Counted from the first letter of the stretch, positions 1 through 8,625 are shown. The stretch: 10,000 nt of DNA from Penaeus vannamei (GCF_042767895.1 NC_091579.1:745618-755617), one strand, 5' to 3'. A program made the numbers and translations. The notes: generated by a model from the letters alone, not told the origin.

Positions 1-192
1 ATTTATAACTGTTGGAATATTTATATCGCGCGAGGGAAGGGGTCCGGGGCGGGAGACACCGATCTGTCGCAGGGGCCGTCCTGGGGCGTCGTGCACACGC
101 CACGGTGAACGGGCTGGGCTGTCACTGGCCGGTTATTCTAGTCGAAGGCATTAATCATAACCATAGCTAAATTGGGAAATCATTTTTTAATT

Positions 193-290
193 ACCCTGAC
201 CAACTGCACGGCCACCAGCCAGCTTTCATATATTTGATATTTGAACTCAACATCATAATAGAAAGGCTATTACAAATTTAAGATATAACA
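193..290 (+). repeat. Possible diverged duplicate, copy A (partner at 501-595)
   Basis: ACCCTG..ACTGCAC..AGCT..A-TTTGAT here recurs in the same order at 501-546. By eye about 32 of 46 aligned bases match without gaps. A second matching block (TATTACA..AATTTAA) follows at 268 and 571. The offset is about 303-308 bp. It may be an old tandem duplication or two fragments of one interspersed repeat. No dot-plot or significance test was possible. Confidence 0.3.
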
Positions 291-500
291 TGGTTATATT
301 ATCTACTGCACCATATGACCAACCACCTCGTTCTTCAACTATTCACGAGTAAATTGACAAATTGCTCACTTTATTCCTAATTAATTTCATCAGACCATTC
401 TTAAAACTCACGCAAGGCGGCACGGACGTGGCAATCTGTGATATAGTATCCGCGTTCGCTTGCATGATGCAGCTTTAGTTCAGTTTAGTCCTTATTTACC

Positions 501-595
501 ACCCTGGCTGACTGCACAGGCGTGGGCAAGCTGTGGTACATTTGATGCATGGTCACACCTTATATAGTAGTATTACATTGGAAATTTAAACTACA
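501..595 (+). repeat. Possible diverged duplicate, copy B (partner at 193-290)
   Basis: This is the second copy of the block described at 193-290, in the same orientation, with the shared words ACCCTG, ACTGCAC, CATTTGAT and TATTACA. The match weakens into AT-rich sequence on both sides, where chance similarity is easy. Confidence 0.3.
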
Positions 596-1395
596 ATATT
601 ATTACGATCTATACTAAATCATTTAAAATAAAATAACAATCACACAGTAATTTATCTATTCATCTAACAGGCAGGCGTATGGCTTGGGCACACGTACTGA
701 AAGCTGGCAAATCTTAACCGTAGATTTGCTGGAGATCAATTAGCGCGCTGCGCCTTACGCACCAAGGATAACTACATCAAATAACAGTTCGTTAGAATGT
801 CAGGTAATTACCGATTTCCCATTAGCTTAAAATCATTTCCGTTTCCGAAAGCACAAACGAGAAGGGAGAAGGATGCCGCAGAGAAAACACGACAGCAACA
901 AAACAAAAACAGGAAAAAAAAACACGTCATAAACACAAACACGATATATTTGTCTAGGATTATCAACTGACAGTGATCTGTGATGATGGCAAGGAGACCT
1001 TTCGTGCCCATGGCCTGCGCCAGAGCCAATAAAAACACGAGCCCATCAAGCAGGTACGCAGGCAGATATAGGCGAGGATGACGGGCCAACATGACGCCCT
1101 CCCCGCCAGCTGCCCAGGAAAACGCTCGGGCTCCAGCCGCGGCACTCACCCCACCCGACGCTTGGGGCACCGCGGAACCACAACCAGAAACCGTGACTCC
1201 AAAGTGAGACACTCATAGATACACGCATTATCACCAGGCCCAAATGCCCTCAAGAACCTTTCTACGTCGCCTTCATCTCCTGTCCCGAACTCTTAACCGC
1301 AAATGCGGACACATCTCTTATTTAAAAGATATTGGTCGCTACAAGGAGAGAGAGGGTGTGTAGGGGGAAAGAAGAAGGGGGAAGAAGAAAGACAT

Positions 1396-1641
<246 letters not shown>

Positions 1642-1858
1642 TTTCCGAATTCATCTATAGGTGTCCCTGCATGCATGGCGCATCACCACCACGAAATGTT
1701 GAGCCGGTCCCTCGACTTCTAGAATAACATCTATGAAAAAGGCCGCCTCGCCTGCGCCTTCGGGGCATCTCGCCCACGCCTTCGACCGGCTCTTTGTATT
1801 CCGGATATTTTCTCATTCCTTCTCGGCGACCTGAAGGAATACCGTTCGATAACGATGA
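1642..1858. other. Short unique spacer between two polypurine blocks
   Basis: This is balanced-composition sequence with no repeats and no coding similarity that I can see. It separates two independent purine-rich arrays. A run of pyrimidine-rich GC sequence at 1740-1800 has no recognisable motif. Confidence 0.5.

Positions 1859-2615
<757 letters not shown>

Positions 2616-2674
<59 letters not shown>
2616..2674. repeat. (AT)n microsatellite
   Basis: This is AT alternation over 59 bp with a single T-to-C interruption at 2651. It is self-complementary and so can form a cruciform. It is the second element of a compound array (GA, AT, CGCACA, CA, TG). Confidence 0.98.
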
Positions 2675-2715
2675 CGCACACGCACACGCACACGCACACG
2701 CACACGCACACGCAC

Positions 2716-2718
<3 letters not shown>
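2675..2718 (+). repeat. CGCACA hexamer repeat
   Basis: Six exact CGCACA units run from 2675 to 2710, followed by an 8-bp variant CGCACACA to 2718 and a last CG at 2719-2720 before pure CA. It is most simply a higher-order variant of the adjoining (CA)n, in which every third CA has become CG, then amplified as a six-base unit. Confidence 0.95.
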
Positions 2719-2759
<41 letters not shown>

Positions 2760-2779
2760 GTGTGTGTGTGTCTGTGTGT
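2719..2779. repeat. (CA)n-(TG)n inverted junction
   Basis: A CA run to 2756 switches to TG at 2757. The 15 bases on each side of the switch (2742-2756 and 2757-2771) are perfectly complementary, giving a 30-bp palindrome that extends with a mismatch at 2772. The array therefore has a hairpin or cruciform centre. Confidence 0.93.
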
Positions 2780-2956
2780 ACCCCTGCACTCCCCAGGGGG
2801 CGAGAGACACGACAATGTCGGCGTCAAAATCCGAGCGACCCCGGCGGCGCTGTCCGCCCGGGCCGACGGCGGGCGGAGGGCCAGAGGGGACACAGGCGCA
2901 GGCAATAAATATGAATATTTTCACACGCAGACGATTAGCCCGTCGAAAATGTTCTC
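2780..2956. other. GC-rich unique spacer
   Basis: About 170 bp of non-repetitive sequence lies between two large arrays. Bases 2810-2895 are CpG- and GC-rich (CCCGGCGGCGCTG, CCGCCCGGGCC), in sharp contrast to the flanks. No exon was recognised. A minus-strand word DADIV here superficially resembles the cyclase ADIV motif, but the surrounding residues do not fit. Confidence 0.55.
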
Positions 2957-3354
2957 TTTCTCTCTCTCTCTCTTCACTTTATTCTTCCTCCCTCTCCTTA
3001 TCTTCCTCATCCTCTCCTCCTTCCTCTCCTCACTCTCCCTCGCCGTCTCTCTCACTTTCTCCTCTCTATCTCGCACTCCCTCTCCTCCTCTCTATCTCCC
3101 ACTCCCTCTCCTTCTCTCTCTTTCTCCTCTCTATCTCCCACTCCCTCTCCTTCTCTCTCTCTTTTTCTCCTCTCTATCTCCCACTCCCTCTCTTTCTCCT
3201 CTCTATCTCTCACTCCCTCTCCTTCTCTCTCTCTCTTTCTCCTCTCTATCTCTCACTCCCTCTCCTTCTCTCTCTCTCTCTCCTCTATATCTCCTTCTCC
3301 CACTCCCTCTCTTTCTCCTCTCTATCTCCCACTCCCTCTCCTTCTCCCTCCCTA
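2957..3354 (+). repeat. Pyrimidine-rich imperfect minisatellite (units of 26-43 bp)
   Basis: The motif CTCCTCTCTATCTC, followed by CACTCCCTCTC, recurs eight times, with the ATC landmark A at 3068, 3094, 3133, 3176, 3205, 3248, 3287 and 3324. Spacings of 26, 39, 43, 29, 43, 39 and 37 bp differ mainly through the length of an internal (CT)n run. The first 100 bp (2957-3055) is a less regular CT-rich lead-in. The plus strand is almost pure pyrimidine. Confidence 0.9.
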
Positions 3355-4103
<749 letters not shown>

Positions 4104-4585
4104 ACCTCCACCTGCCAATCACTCCTCCCCGCAAGCCTCCGCGGGCATGATATCAGCGCCACGGCAGCCAAGGTCCCATCGACGGGGCCGCTGCCACCCG
4201 CGCTCGCTCCAACGCAAATTAAAAAGAAAGAGAAAAACGCTGCCCTTGCCTTCTCCCTCTTGGAAGCGCATTCCGTTTCCCTTTTTATTTTCCTCCCATC
4301 AAGCAGTTGGCTGAAGCCCTGACACTTGTCACCTCAAGCCCTAAGTGTGTAATATTTAGAGTGGAGAGGCAGGGAAGGGGCGGCGTGTAAGCAAGCCGGC
4401 GCGCGGGCTCTGTAAACATCACATGTTTACCAAATGTTAACTTGAATGATTTTTTTATTATCACAAAGGGATTCAACAGCTGTGATAGCTAAGACCCACT
4501 CTTTTTAAATCCGTACGTTTTTTTTTTCTCTAAACAACGACAATTTTATTATAGTATTTGGTTAGTTTGAAAGTGGTCGCTTGGC
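4104..4585. other. Unique sequence, probably intron downstream of the exon
   Basis: No exon, repeat or RNA gene was recognised. The composition shifts from GC-rich (4130-4210) to AT-rich (4430-4560), with T-runs at 4451-4457 and 4520-4529. Confidence 0.5.
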
Positions 4586-4620
4586 GGGGCAGGGGGACAG
4601 GGGGGCAGGGGGGCAGGGGG
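4586..4620 (+). promoter_or_regulatory. G-quadruplex motif, five G-runs
   Basis: Five runs of 4-6 guanines are separated by CA or ACA loops, which comfortably meets the usual four-run, short-loop pattern. It lies about 195 bp downstream of the exon in gene orientation. The G-rich strand is the template strand for the gene, so the transcript there would be C-rich. Any effect on transcription or splicing is inference. Confidence 0.85.
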
Positions 4621-4684
4621 CCAGCGTTAAAAGCACGGACTCCTGTGGTCCTCAGTGAGGAACACTTTCACGAATGGCCTGTAG

Positions 4685-4701
4685 AGGGGGGAGGGGGGGG
4701 T
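4685..4701 (+). repeat. G-rich run near the exon
   Basis: Two long guanine runs separated by a single A lie about 115 bp from the donor site. The sequence is short and has too few separate runs for a standard intramolecular quadruplex unless runs are split. It was noted because it sits between the G-quadruplex motif and the exon. Confidence 0.6.
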
Positions 4702-4804
4702 AGTCTTCCTGTACCTGTGAATTTTGCATAAAGCCAAACCCAATATAAGTTCTTACCACAACAAATGCTGTTAACAAGTGATGAATCAACACAAAAAACA
4801 AAGA

Positions 4805-4814
4805 GCTTACTGAC
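4805..4814 (-). promoter_or_regulatory. 5' splice site (donor), tandem GTCAGTAAGC
   Basis: After the exon's final AG the minus strand reads GTCAGTAAGC. The first donor, GT at 4814-4813 (AG|GTCAGT), gives a phase that supplies the conserved Ser after ENV. A second donor-like site, GTAAGC, begins four bases downstream at 4810. Using it would add four bases and shift the frame. The first donor is preferred from protein homology. Confidence 0.8.
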
Positions 4815-4933
4815 CTAACATTCTCGTGTCGCTGGATGTAGATCTTGTGGAATTGTCTCTCCACGGGTTTGATGATGTCGGCCTTCATTTCCATGGCCAC
4901 GTGTTGTGGTAACACCGACAACAGCAGCCGCTC
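4815..4933 (-). CDS. ADCY1: Internal exon of a membrane adenylyl cyclase (type 1/rutabaga-like), start of C1a catalytic domain
   Basis: The enzyme converts ATP to cyclic AMP and pyrophosphate at the plasma membrane. Read on the minus strand from 4933, the exon encodes 39 whole codons plus two bases (AG) of a split codon. It begins ERLLLSVLPQHVAMEMK and ends FHKIYIQRHENV. These two blocks are hallmarks of class III animal adenylyl cyclases: the helix leading into C1a and the first strand of the catalytic fold, just before the ADIVGFT metal-binding segment. That segment is not in the window. The middle (DIIKPVERQ) resembles ADCY1 and fly rutabaga more than types 2-9, from remembered family sequences. 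The split codon AG+Y would give the Ser that normally follows ENV. The reading frame stays open upstream to 5023 but loses similarity there, so I start the exon after TTTCAG. Intron phases are 0 before and 2 after. The exon is intact, with no stop or frameshift. The family is very likely; the subtype is less certain. Confidence 0.93.
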
Positions 4934-4950
4934 CTGAAACACACACGAAA
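4934..4950 (-). promoter_or_regulatory. 3' splice site (acceptor) of the adenylyl cyclase exon
   Basis: On the minus strand the bases before the exon read TTTCGTGTGTGTTTCAG, a pyrimidine-rich tract interrupted by GT steps and ending in CAG. Family similarity begins exactly after this AG: residues encoded upstream (ending ISCVF) do not match adenylyl cyclases, while ERLLLSV does. The tract is short and only moderately pyrimidine-rich. I did not find a convincing branch point. Confidence 0.85.
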
Positions 4951-5105
4951 TAATCACATTATATGCTAAATTCCCGGAAACAAGAGCCGTTCCTCCAACA
5001 CATAGCATTGCCTGAAAATACAAGTTGTGACAATATTAGCAAGATGTGAAAAAGGATAAATTGAAAGCATAACCGCATAAGCAATGCCATGGAGTAGATT
5101 ACACC

Positions 5106-5128
5106 GAATTAATTCAGTAATTAATTAC
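5106..5128. repeat. Two adjacent perfect AT palindromes
   Basis: GAATTAATTC (5106-5115) and GTAATTAATTAC (5117-5128) are each perfectly self-complementary and one base apart. Both contain the TAATTA-type core recognised by many homeodomain proteins. In AT-rich intron this may be chance. Confidence 0.6.
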
Positions 5129-5722
5129 CCTCACTGGATGGTAATGATAATAATGACATCAGCAAATTATCACACAACATACGGCCGCGTGACACCTCAT
5201 CGTTAACGTAGACTACCTACGTGAACATATGCGACGTGGCTGTAAAAAATTCATAACACTAAACGACGCAAAAACAGCGGTAATTGCATTCGCTGAAAGT
5301 TTTCAACAAAATAATGGAACGGAAAACAAAAGCTGAACATTTTTCTTATTTACCATTCAAGGTGAGTGTGTGTGAGAGTCCGAGTGTAAGTTATACAAGA
5401 AAGAGAGAAAATGATTCGAGTGAACAAATAAGAGAATGACTGAAGGAATGAAGGAATGAGTGAAAAAGAAACGAGAGCGCGGTCCTCCCTGGCTCCGTCT
5501 CTCCGGCTCTTTCCTTTCTCCACGCTCTGATTCCCGCCCTTTTCGAAACCATCGATCCCAGCGATATTCGCGCTGCATGAATCCCGTAACATGAATATCC
5601 TGATGCGTGGTCGCAGCCAGCATGTGATCCCGAACTCATAATTACTTCTAAGCCTCTCTTATATTTAGCCTCCAGGTATTTACGTCCCGATGGCGTTGTG
5701 CGCATAACATACATCTTTGCAG

Positions 5723-5730
5723 TGACGTCA
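5723..5730. promoter_or_regulatory. Consensus CRE, TGACGTCA
   Basis: This is a perfect palindromic cAMP-response element, the CREB/ATF binding consensus. It lies about 790 bp upstream of the exon in gene orientation. There is no nearby TATA box or start site, so any role would be as an intronic enhancer element. Confidence 0.45.
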
Positions 5731-6199
5731 TCTGGCTACAATACATCAGCCGCAAGCCAAAACTAACCCAGAAATGAAAGGGAGCGAGAGAAAAGAATTA
5801 TTCCTTGACAATAAACGTCAGAAGAAACGTTGTTGGTGCCGACGTCGCTGGCAAGATGTAATAGCATTATTAACAGATGGCTCAACAAAGCAATGGGGCG
5901 AGTTCTAATCCGGAATTCCACGATGCTGGACGGCCACCTGCGTCCAAGCATTTCCTTATTTCCTTTTTTTAAGCATAACATGGCCGTCACAACAATGAGT
6001 TCTATGAACCAAAATATCCTAAGTAAGTAGCTGTTTCCATGCGCGTGCCCGAGAGTGCGTTCGCATGTGCGTCGGGCGCAGCCGCCATTACCCGAGATGA
6101 AGAAGGAGAGAACGTACCCAGATATTTACTCGACTCGCGTGCAAACATCACTGAAGATCAAGGCCTCGCCAAGAACACCACTCGCCAGCCTCGCCTCCC

Positions 6200-6207
6200 T
6201 GACGTCA
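6200..6207. promoter_or_regulatory. Consensus CRE, TGACGTCA
   Basis: This is a second perfect palindromic cAMP-response element, 477 bp from the first, with the context CCTGACGTCACGG. It borders the (TCC)/(TTC) array. Function is inferred from the motif only. Confidence 0.45.
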
Positions 6208-6262
6208 CGGCAGACTTCCTTCCAGTCCTCTCCTGGCCTCCCCTCCTCTCTTGTCCTCCCAC

Positions 6263-6324
6263 CTCCTCCTCCTCCTCCCCACCCTCTCCTCCTCCTCCTC
6301 CTCCTCCTCCTCCTCCTCCTCCTC
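6263..6324 (+). repeat. (TCC)n triplet repeat, left flank of TTC array
   Basis: CCT/TCC triplets are broken by CCCCACCCTCT at about 6277-6288 and then pure to 6324. They pass into (TTC)n in the same triplet register, consistent with one array whose units differ by a C/T change. Confidence 0.95.
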
Positions 6325-6429
6325 TTCTTCTTCTTCTTCTTCTTCTTCTTCTTCTTCTTCTTCTTCTTCTTCTTCTTCTTCTTCTTCTTCTTCTTCTTCT
6401 TCTTCTTCTTCTTCTTCTTCTTCTTCTTC
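6325..6429 (+). repeat. (TTC)35 perfect triplet repeat, (GAA)35 on the gene strand
   Basis: This is 105 bp of perfect TTC. The gene runs on the minus strand, so the pre-mRNA would carry (GAA)35 in the intron before the exon. It encodes poly-Leu, poly-Phe or poly-Ser on one strand and poly-Arg, poly-Lys or poly-Glu on the other, which explains long open frames here that are not genes. Confidence 0.98.
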
Positions 6430-6442
6430 CTCCTCCTCCTCC
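6428..6442 (+). repeat. (TCC)n triplet repeat, right flank of TTC array
   Basis: About five TCC triplets close the array, mirroring the longer TCC block on the left. The symmetry TCC-TTC-TCC suggests the TTC run expanded inside an older TCC array. Confidence 0.9.
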
Positions 6443-7126
6443 ACCCCCTACCTTCTCCTTCACCTTCCCCTACGCGACACGTAACCAAGAGAGCGGCGGA
6501 CTCCAAAGAAGACTCTAATGACACAAGTAAATAAGGATGAGGAGCCGCCGCCACTCCCTAGAGCTGGAGCCAAAGGAAACTCCATCAATCGGTTTAACAC
6601 GTCCTTACTTGACACGGATCGCGCATTTGGATCCGTACAAGAGAGAAGCCTTTTAATCGTCACTCATTTATTTGCGCTTTCTTCGTGTTCGTTTTCAATT
6701 CGTGGTGCATGTAACAAAAAAACATATGGAGACACTAAAGGGGGGGCAGGAGAAATGGATGAATGGGGAGAGGAGAATGGCATGAGTGAAACTGAAAATA
6801 ATAATACATAAAAAAGAAAGGGATAAGTAAAGAAAACATTGATGGAAATATGAGAAACAGCTGTAAAATAAAAATAAAGCGAAGACAAAAGGTGAAATGA
6901 CAAAACGGAAAAAAATACAAGCAACAACTAGAACAAAAGGGGAAAATCCCCGAGACAAAGAAATACAGACGGAAGCAGGGAGGAAGAAGAAAGGAGGGAG
7001 GCCAACGAGTCTGGATTGGAAGTGACCCGCTATCCATCACACACTCCTCCCCCTCACCAGTCGCCCGCACGACGCCCTGCACACGCCCACGCCCTCGCCC
7101 GCTCGTTCTCTCTCGTCCCCTCTTGG

Positions 7127-7129
<3 letters not shown>
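6443..7129. other. Unique intron sequence, A-rich in the middle
   Basis: No exon was recognised. Bases 6790-6990 are strongly A- and purine-rich on the plus strand, which makes spurious phenylalanine-rich open frames on the minus strand. A symmetrical GGGGAAAATCCCC word occurs at 6939-6951. Bases 7030-7110 are C-rich with CGCCC words. Confidence 0.5.
6939..6951. promoter_or_regulatory. kappaB/Dorsal-like site GGGGAAAATCCCC
   Basis: GGG, a five-base A/T core and CCC form a near-palindrome that fits the insect Rel-family pattern. It stands alone in an A-rich intron. No companion sites were seen, so it may be chance. Confidence 0.25.

Positions 7130-7217
<88 letters not shown>
7130..7217 (+). 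repeat. (CT)44 microsatellite, 88 bp perfect
   Basis: This is perfect CT alternation, followed after ATT by a shorter CT run to about 7238. On the gene strand this is (GA)n, the opposite orientation to the arrays at 1542 and 2372. Confidence 0.98.
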
Positions 7218-7219
<2 letters not shown>

Positions 7220-7259
7220 TTCTCTCTCTCTCTCTCTCGCCTTATTTCCTCTCATTCGT

Positions 7260-7500
7260 TCTCCTTTCCCCTCCCCTCCGTCCCTCCCTCCCTCTCTTTC
7301 TCGCTCTCCCTCCCTCCCTGCCCCCTTCCCTCTCTCTCTCATTCTTTCTCCCTCCCTCCCTCTCTTTCTCGCTCTCCCTCCCTCCCTGCCCCCTTCCCTC
7401 TCTCTCTCTCATTCTTTCTCCCTCCCTGCCCCCTTCCCTCTCTCTCTCTCTCATTCTTTCTCCCGCCTTCTCTCTCTCTAGCGCCTCTCCCTCCCCCTTC
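7260..7500 (+). repeat. Pyrimidine minisatellite with 70- and 42-bp units
   Basis: The landmark ATTCTTTCTCCC recurs at 7341, 7411 and 7453. The first two units share CCCTCTCTTTCTCGCTC followed by CTCCCTCCCTGCCCCCTTCCC; the third lacks the first half, which gives 42 instead of 70 bp. Just before each landmark there is a (TC) run of 5, then 6, then 7 copies. The array follows the (CT)44 run and was probably seeded by it. Confidence 0.9.
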
Positions 7501-7690
7501 CCCTTTCCTCCGTCTCCGTCTCCAGTACTTCGTGCAATACGGCGACGGTGTTTTTGTGTAAATATCAAAGGGATGACGAGCGACCGGAAGGACGCCTCAT
7601 CTCTCCTTTCCTCGCTATGGCTTCGCGTCCGGCCTTACGACCTGCTCTTGGCCTTCCTTACGCGGCCGCCGGGCCAGATTAGATCACCTG
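7501..7690. other. Short unique spacer, GC-rich
   Basis: Non-repetitive sequence with CpG-containing words. A plus-strand open stretch from 7573 (MTSDRKDASSLL) is unbroken into the next repeat but resembles no family I know. It is treated as non-coding. Confidence 0.5.
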
Positions 7691-7850
7691 GGAGGAGGAG
7701 GAGGAAAAAAGGGTAAGGGAAGGAGGAGGAGGAAAAGAAGGGTAAGGGAAGGAGGAGGATGTGGAAGAGGAAGAGGAGGAGGAGGAAAAGAAGAGTAAGC
7801 GAAGGAGGAGGAGGAGGAGAAGGAGGAAGAGGAAGACGACGAGGTGGGTA
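7691..7850 (+). repeat. GGA-rich minisatellite with a GGGTAAGGGAAGGAGGAGGA motif
   Basis: GGGTAAGGGAAGGAGGAGGA occurs at 7711 and 7740 (29 bp apart). A variant GAGTAAGCGAAGGAGGAGGA is at 7793. Between them lie GGA, GAA and GAAAAGAAG words. The plus strand is almost all purine apart from the T of each TAA and a few other bases. Confidence 0.85.
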
Positions 7851-7983
7851 GCAGAGGGGGAGGAGGTGGAAAAGGGGCGCGGGAAATGCGATTGGAAGAA
7901 GGGAAAAGGAGCAGAGGAGCGGAAGCTGGGAGAGAGAAAAAAATCAGAACACAAGAAAAATCGGAACAACGGCGACGACACGA
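7851..7983. other. Purine-rich unique sequence
   Basis: G- and A-rich sequence without a clear unit continues the composition of the GGA block and ends at the poly-C run. No coding similarity was seen. Confidence 0.5.
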
Positions 7984-7998
7984 CCCCCCCCCCCCCCC
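7984..7998 (+). repeat. C15 homopolymer
   Basis: Fifteen consecutive C bases follow CGA. On the gene strand this is G15, which could form a quadruplex. Length calls of such runs are error-prone in many sequencing chemistries. Confidence 0.97.
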
Positions 7999-8379
7999 AG
8001 CCCGGATCGTTCCGCCGATAACTGGTTCCTCCCGAATCCTGGCGCAGCTGGTCCTCATCAGCGCCTGCATCGCCCTCCACTCCCGCCCTTCGCATCTCCC
8101 TCTCCCTCCCCGCCCCGACACGCCACACGAGCGTCTTCATTCACGGCTGCTTCTCCGCCCGCGCCCCCGTCGCGCCCGTGATCCTTATCGTTTTATTTTA
8201 TCTTTCCTCCTTTTCTTAAATCATTATTTTGCTTCTTCCCCTTCTTCTTCTTCTTCTCCTTCCCTTCAGAGACCCCCTCTTTCCCGTCGACCGAGCGACG
8301 CCCCCTCCCCCTCCCGATCCTCCCCAAGGCATGGCTGACACCGACAGACGTGGTTTCCGCTCCACTTCCCTTCGCAGTG
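7999..8379. other. Unique sequence with a short (TTC)n at 8241-8257
   Basis: The sequence is moderately GC-rich to 8190, then AT-rich. A short TTC run of about five units lies at 8241-8257. No exon or RNA gene was recognised. Confidence 0.5.
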
Positions 8380-8625
8380 ATCCTCTCCCTCCCTCACCCA
8401 CCTCCTGCGCCCGTGCCCTCCACTCCCTCCCTCTCTCCCTTCCTCCATCCATTCTTTCCAGGTACCTTGTCCCGCCTCTATCCCTCGCTATCTCCCTCCT
8501 CTCTCTCCTTTTCCTTTTCTCCCGTTTCTGTCTCTCTCCATATCTCCCTCTCCTTTTTTCTCTAACGCCCTGCCCTTTCTCCTCTCCCTCTCCAGTCCCA
8601 CGTCCCCAGACACCCCCCTTTCTCC
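8380..8625 (+). repeat. Pyrimidine-rich low-complexity region
   Basis: CCCTCC, CTCTCC and CTTTTC words dominate without a stable period. It resembles decayed versions of the CT minisatellites at 2957 and 7260. On the gene strand it is purine-rich. Confidence 0.75.

Larger units (their letters stand above)
1..1361. other. Mostly unique, AT-rich sequence, probably intronic
   Basis: No coding exon is recognisable. Bases 150-660 are AT-rich with scattered short AT palindromes. About 960-1230 is more GC-rich and holds a 134-codon minus-strand open frame (808-1212) with a hydrophobic stretch (YLLDGLVFLLALAQAM), but I recognise no family in it. By position this lies downstream of the adenylyl cyclase exon in gene orientation, so intron is the simplest reading. 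A separate nested gene or non-coding RNA cannot be excluded. Confidence 0.5.
4951..6262. other. Unique intron sequence upstream of the exon
   Basis: No other adenylyl cyclase exon or other gene was recognised. It is AT-rich at 4960-5350 and more mixed afterwards. It contains adjacent palindromes at 5106-5128, a tract of GAATGA words at about 5430-5465, and two consensus cAMP-response elements (5723-5730 and 6200-6207). Open frames on either strand at 5350-6030 show no family similarity that I can name. Confidence 0.55.

Noticed and set aside
2805..2850. Next adenylyl cyclase exon, suggested by a minus-strand DADIV word
   Set aside because: The adjoining residues (RSDF before, VSLAPW after) do not match the cyclase segment, where a Gly-Phe-Thr should follow ADIV.
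4934..5023. Extension of the cyclase exon upstream through the open frame to a Met near 5023
   Set aside because: The added residues do not resemble the conserved linker before ERLLLSV, and a good CAG acceptor lies exactly where similarity starts.
5350..6030. Short open frames on both strands as possible transposon or gene remnants
   Set aside because: No reverse transcriptase, transposase or integrase motif is visible, and no terminal repeats or target-site duplications could be identified.
6039..6554. Open frames on both strands across the TTC array
   Set aside because: They encode homopolymers of Leu, Phe, Ser, Glu, Arg or Lys created by the triplet repeat. Flanking residues are not conserved in any family I know.
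7016..7716. Plus-strand Ser/Leu/Pro-rich frames of 181 and 197 codons
   Set aside because: Most residues come from the (CT)n run and the pyrimidine minisatellite. The C-terminal 45 residues from unique DNA match nothing I recognise.
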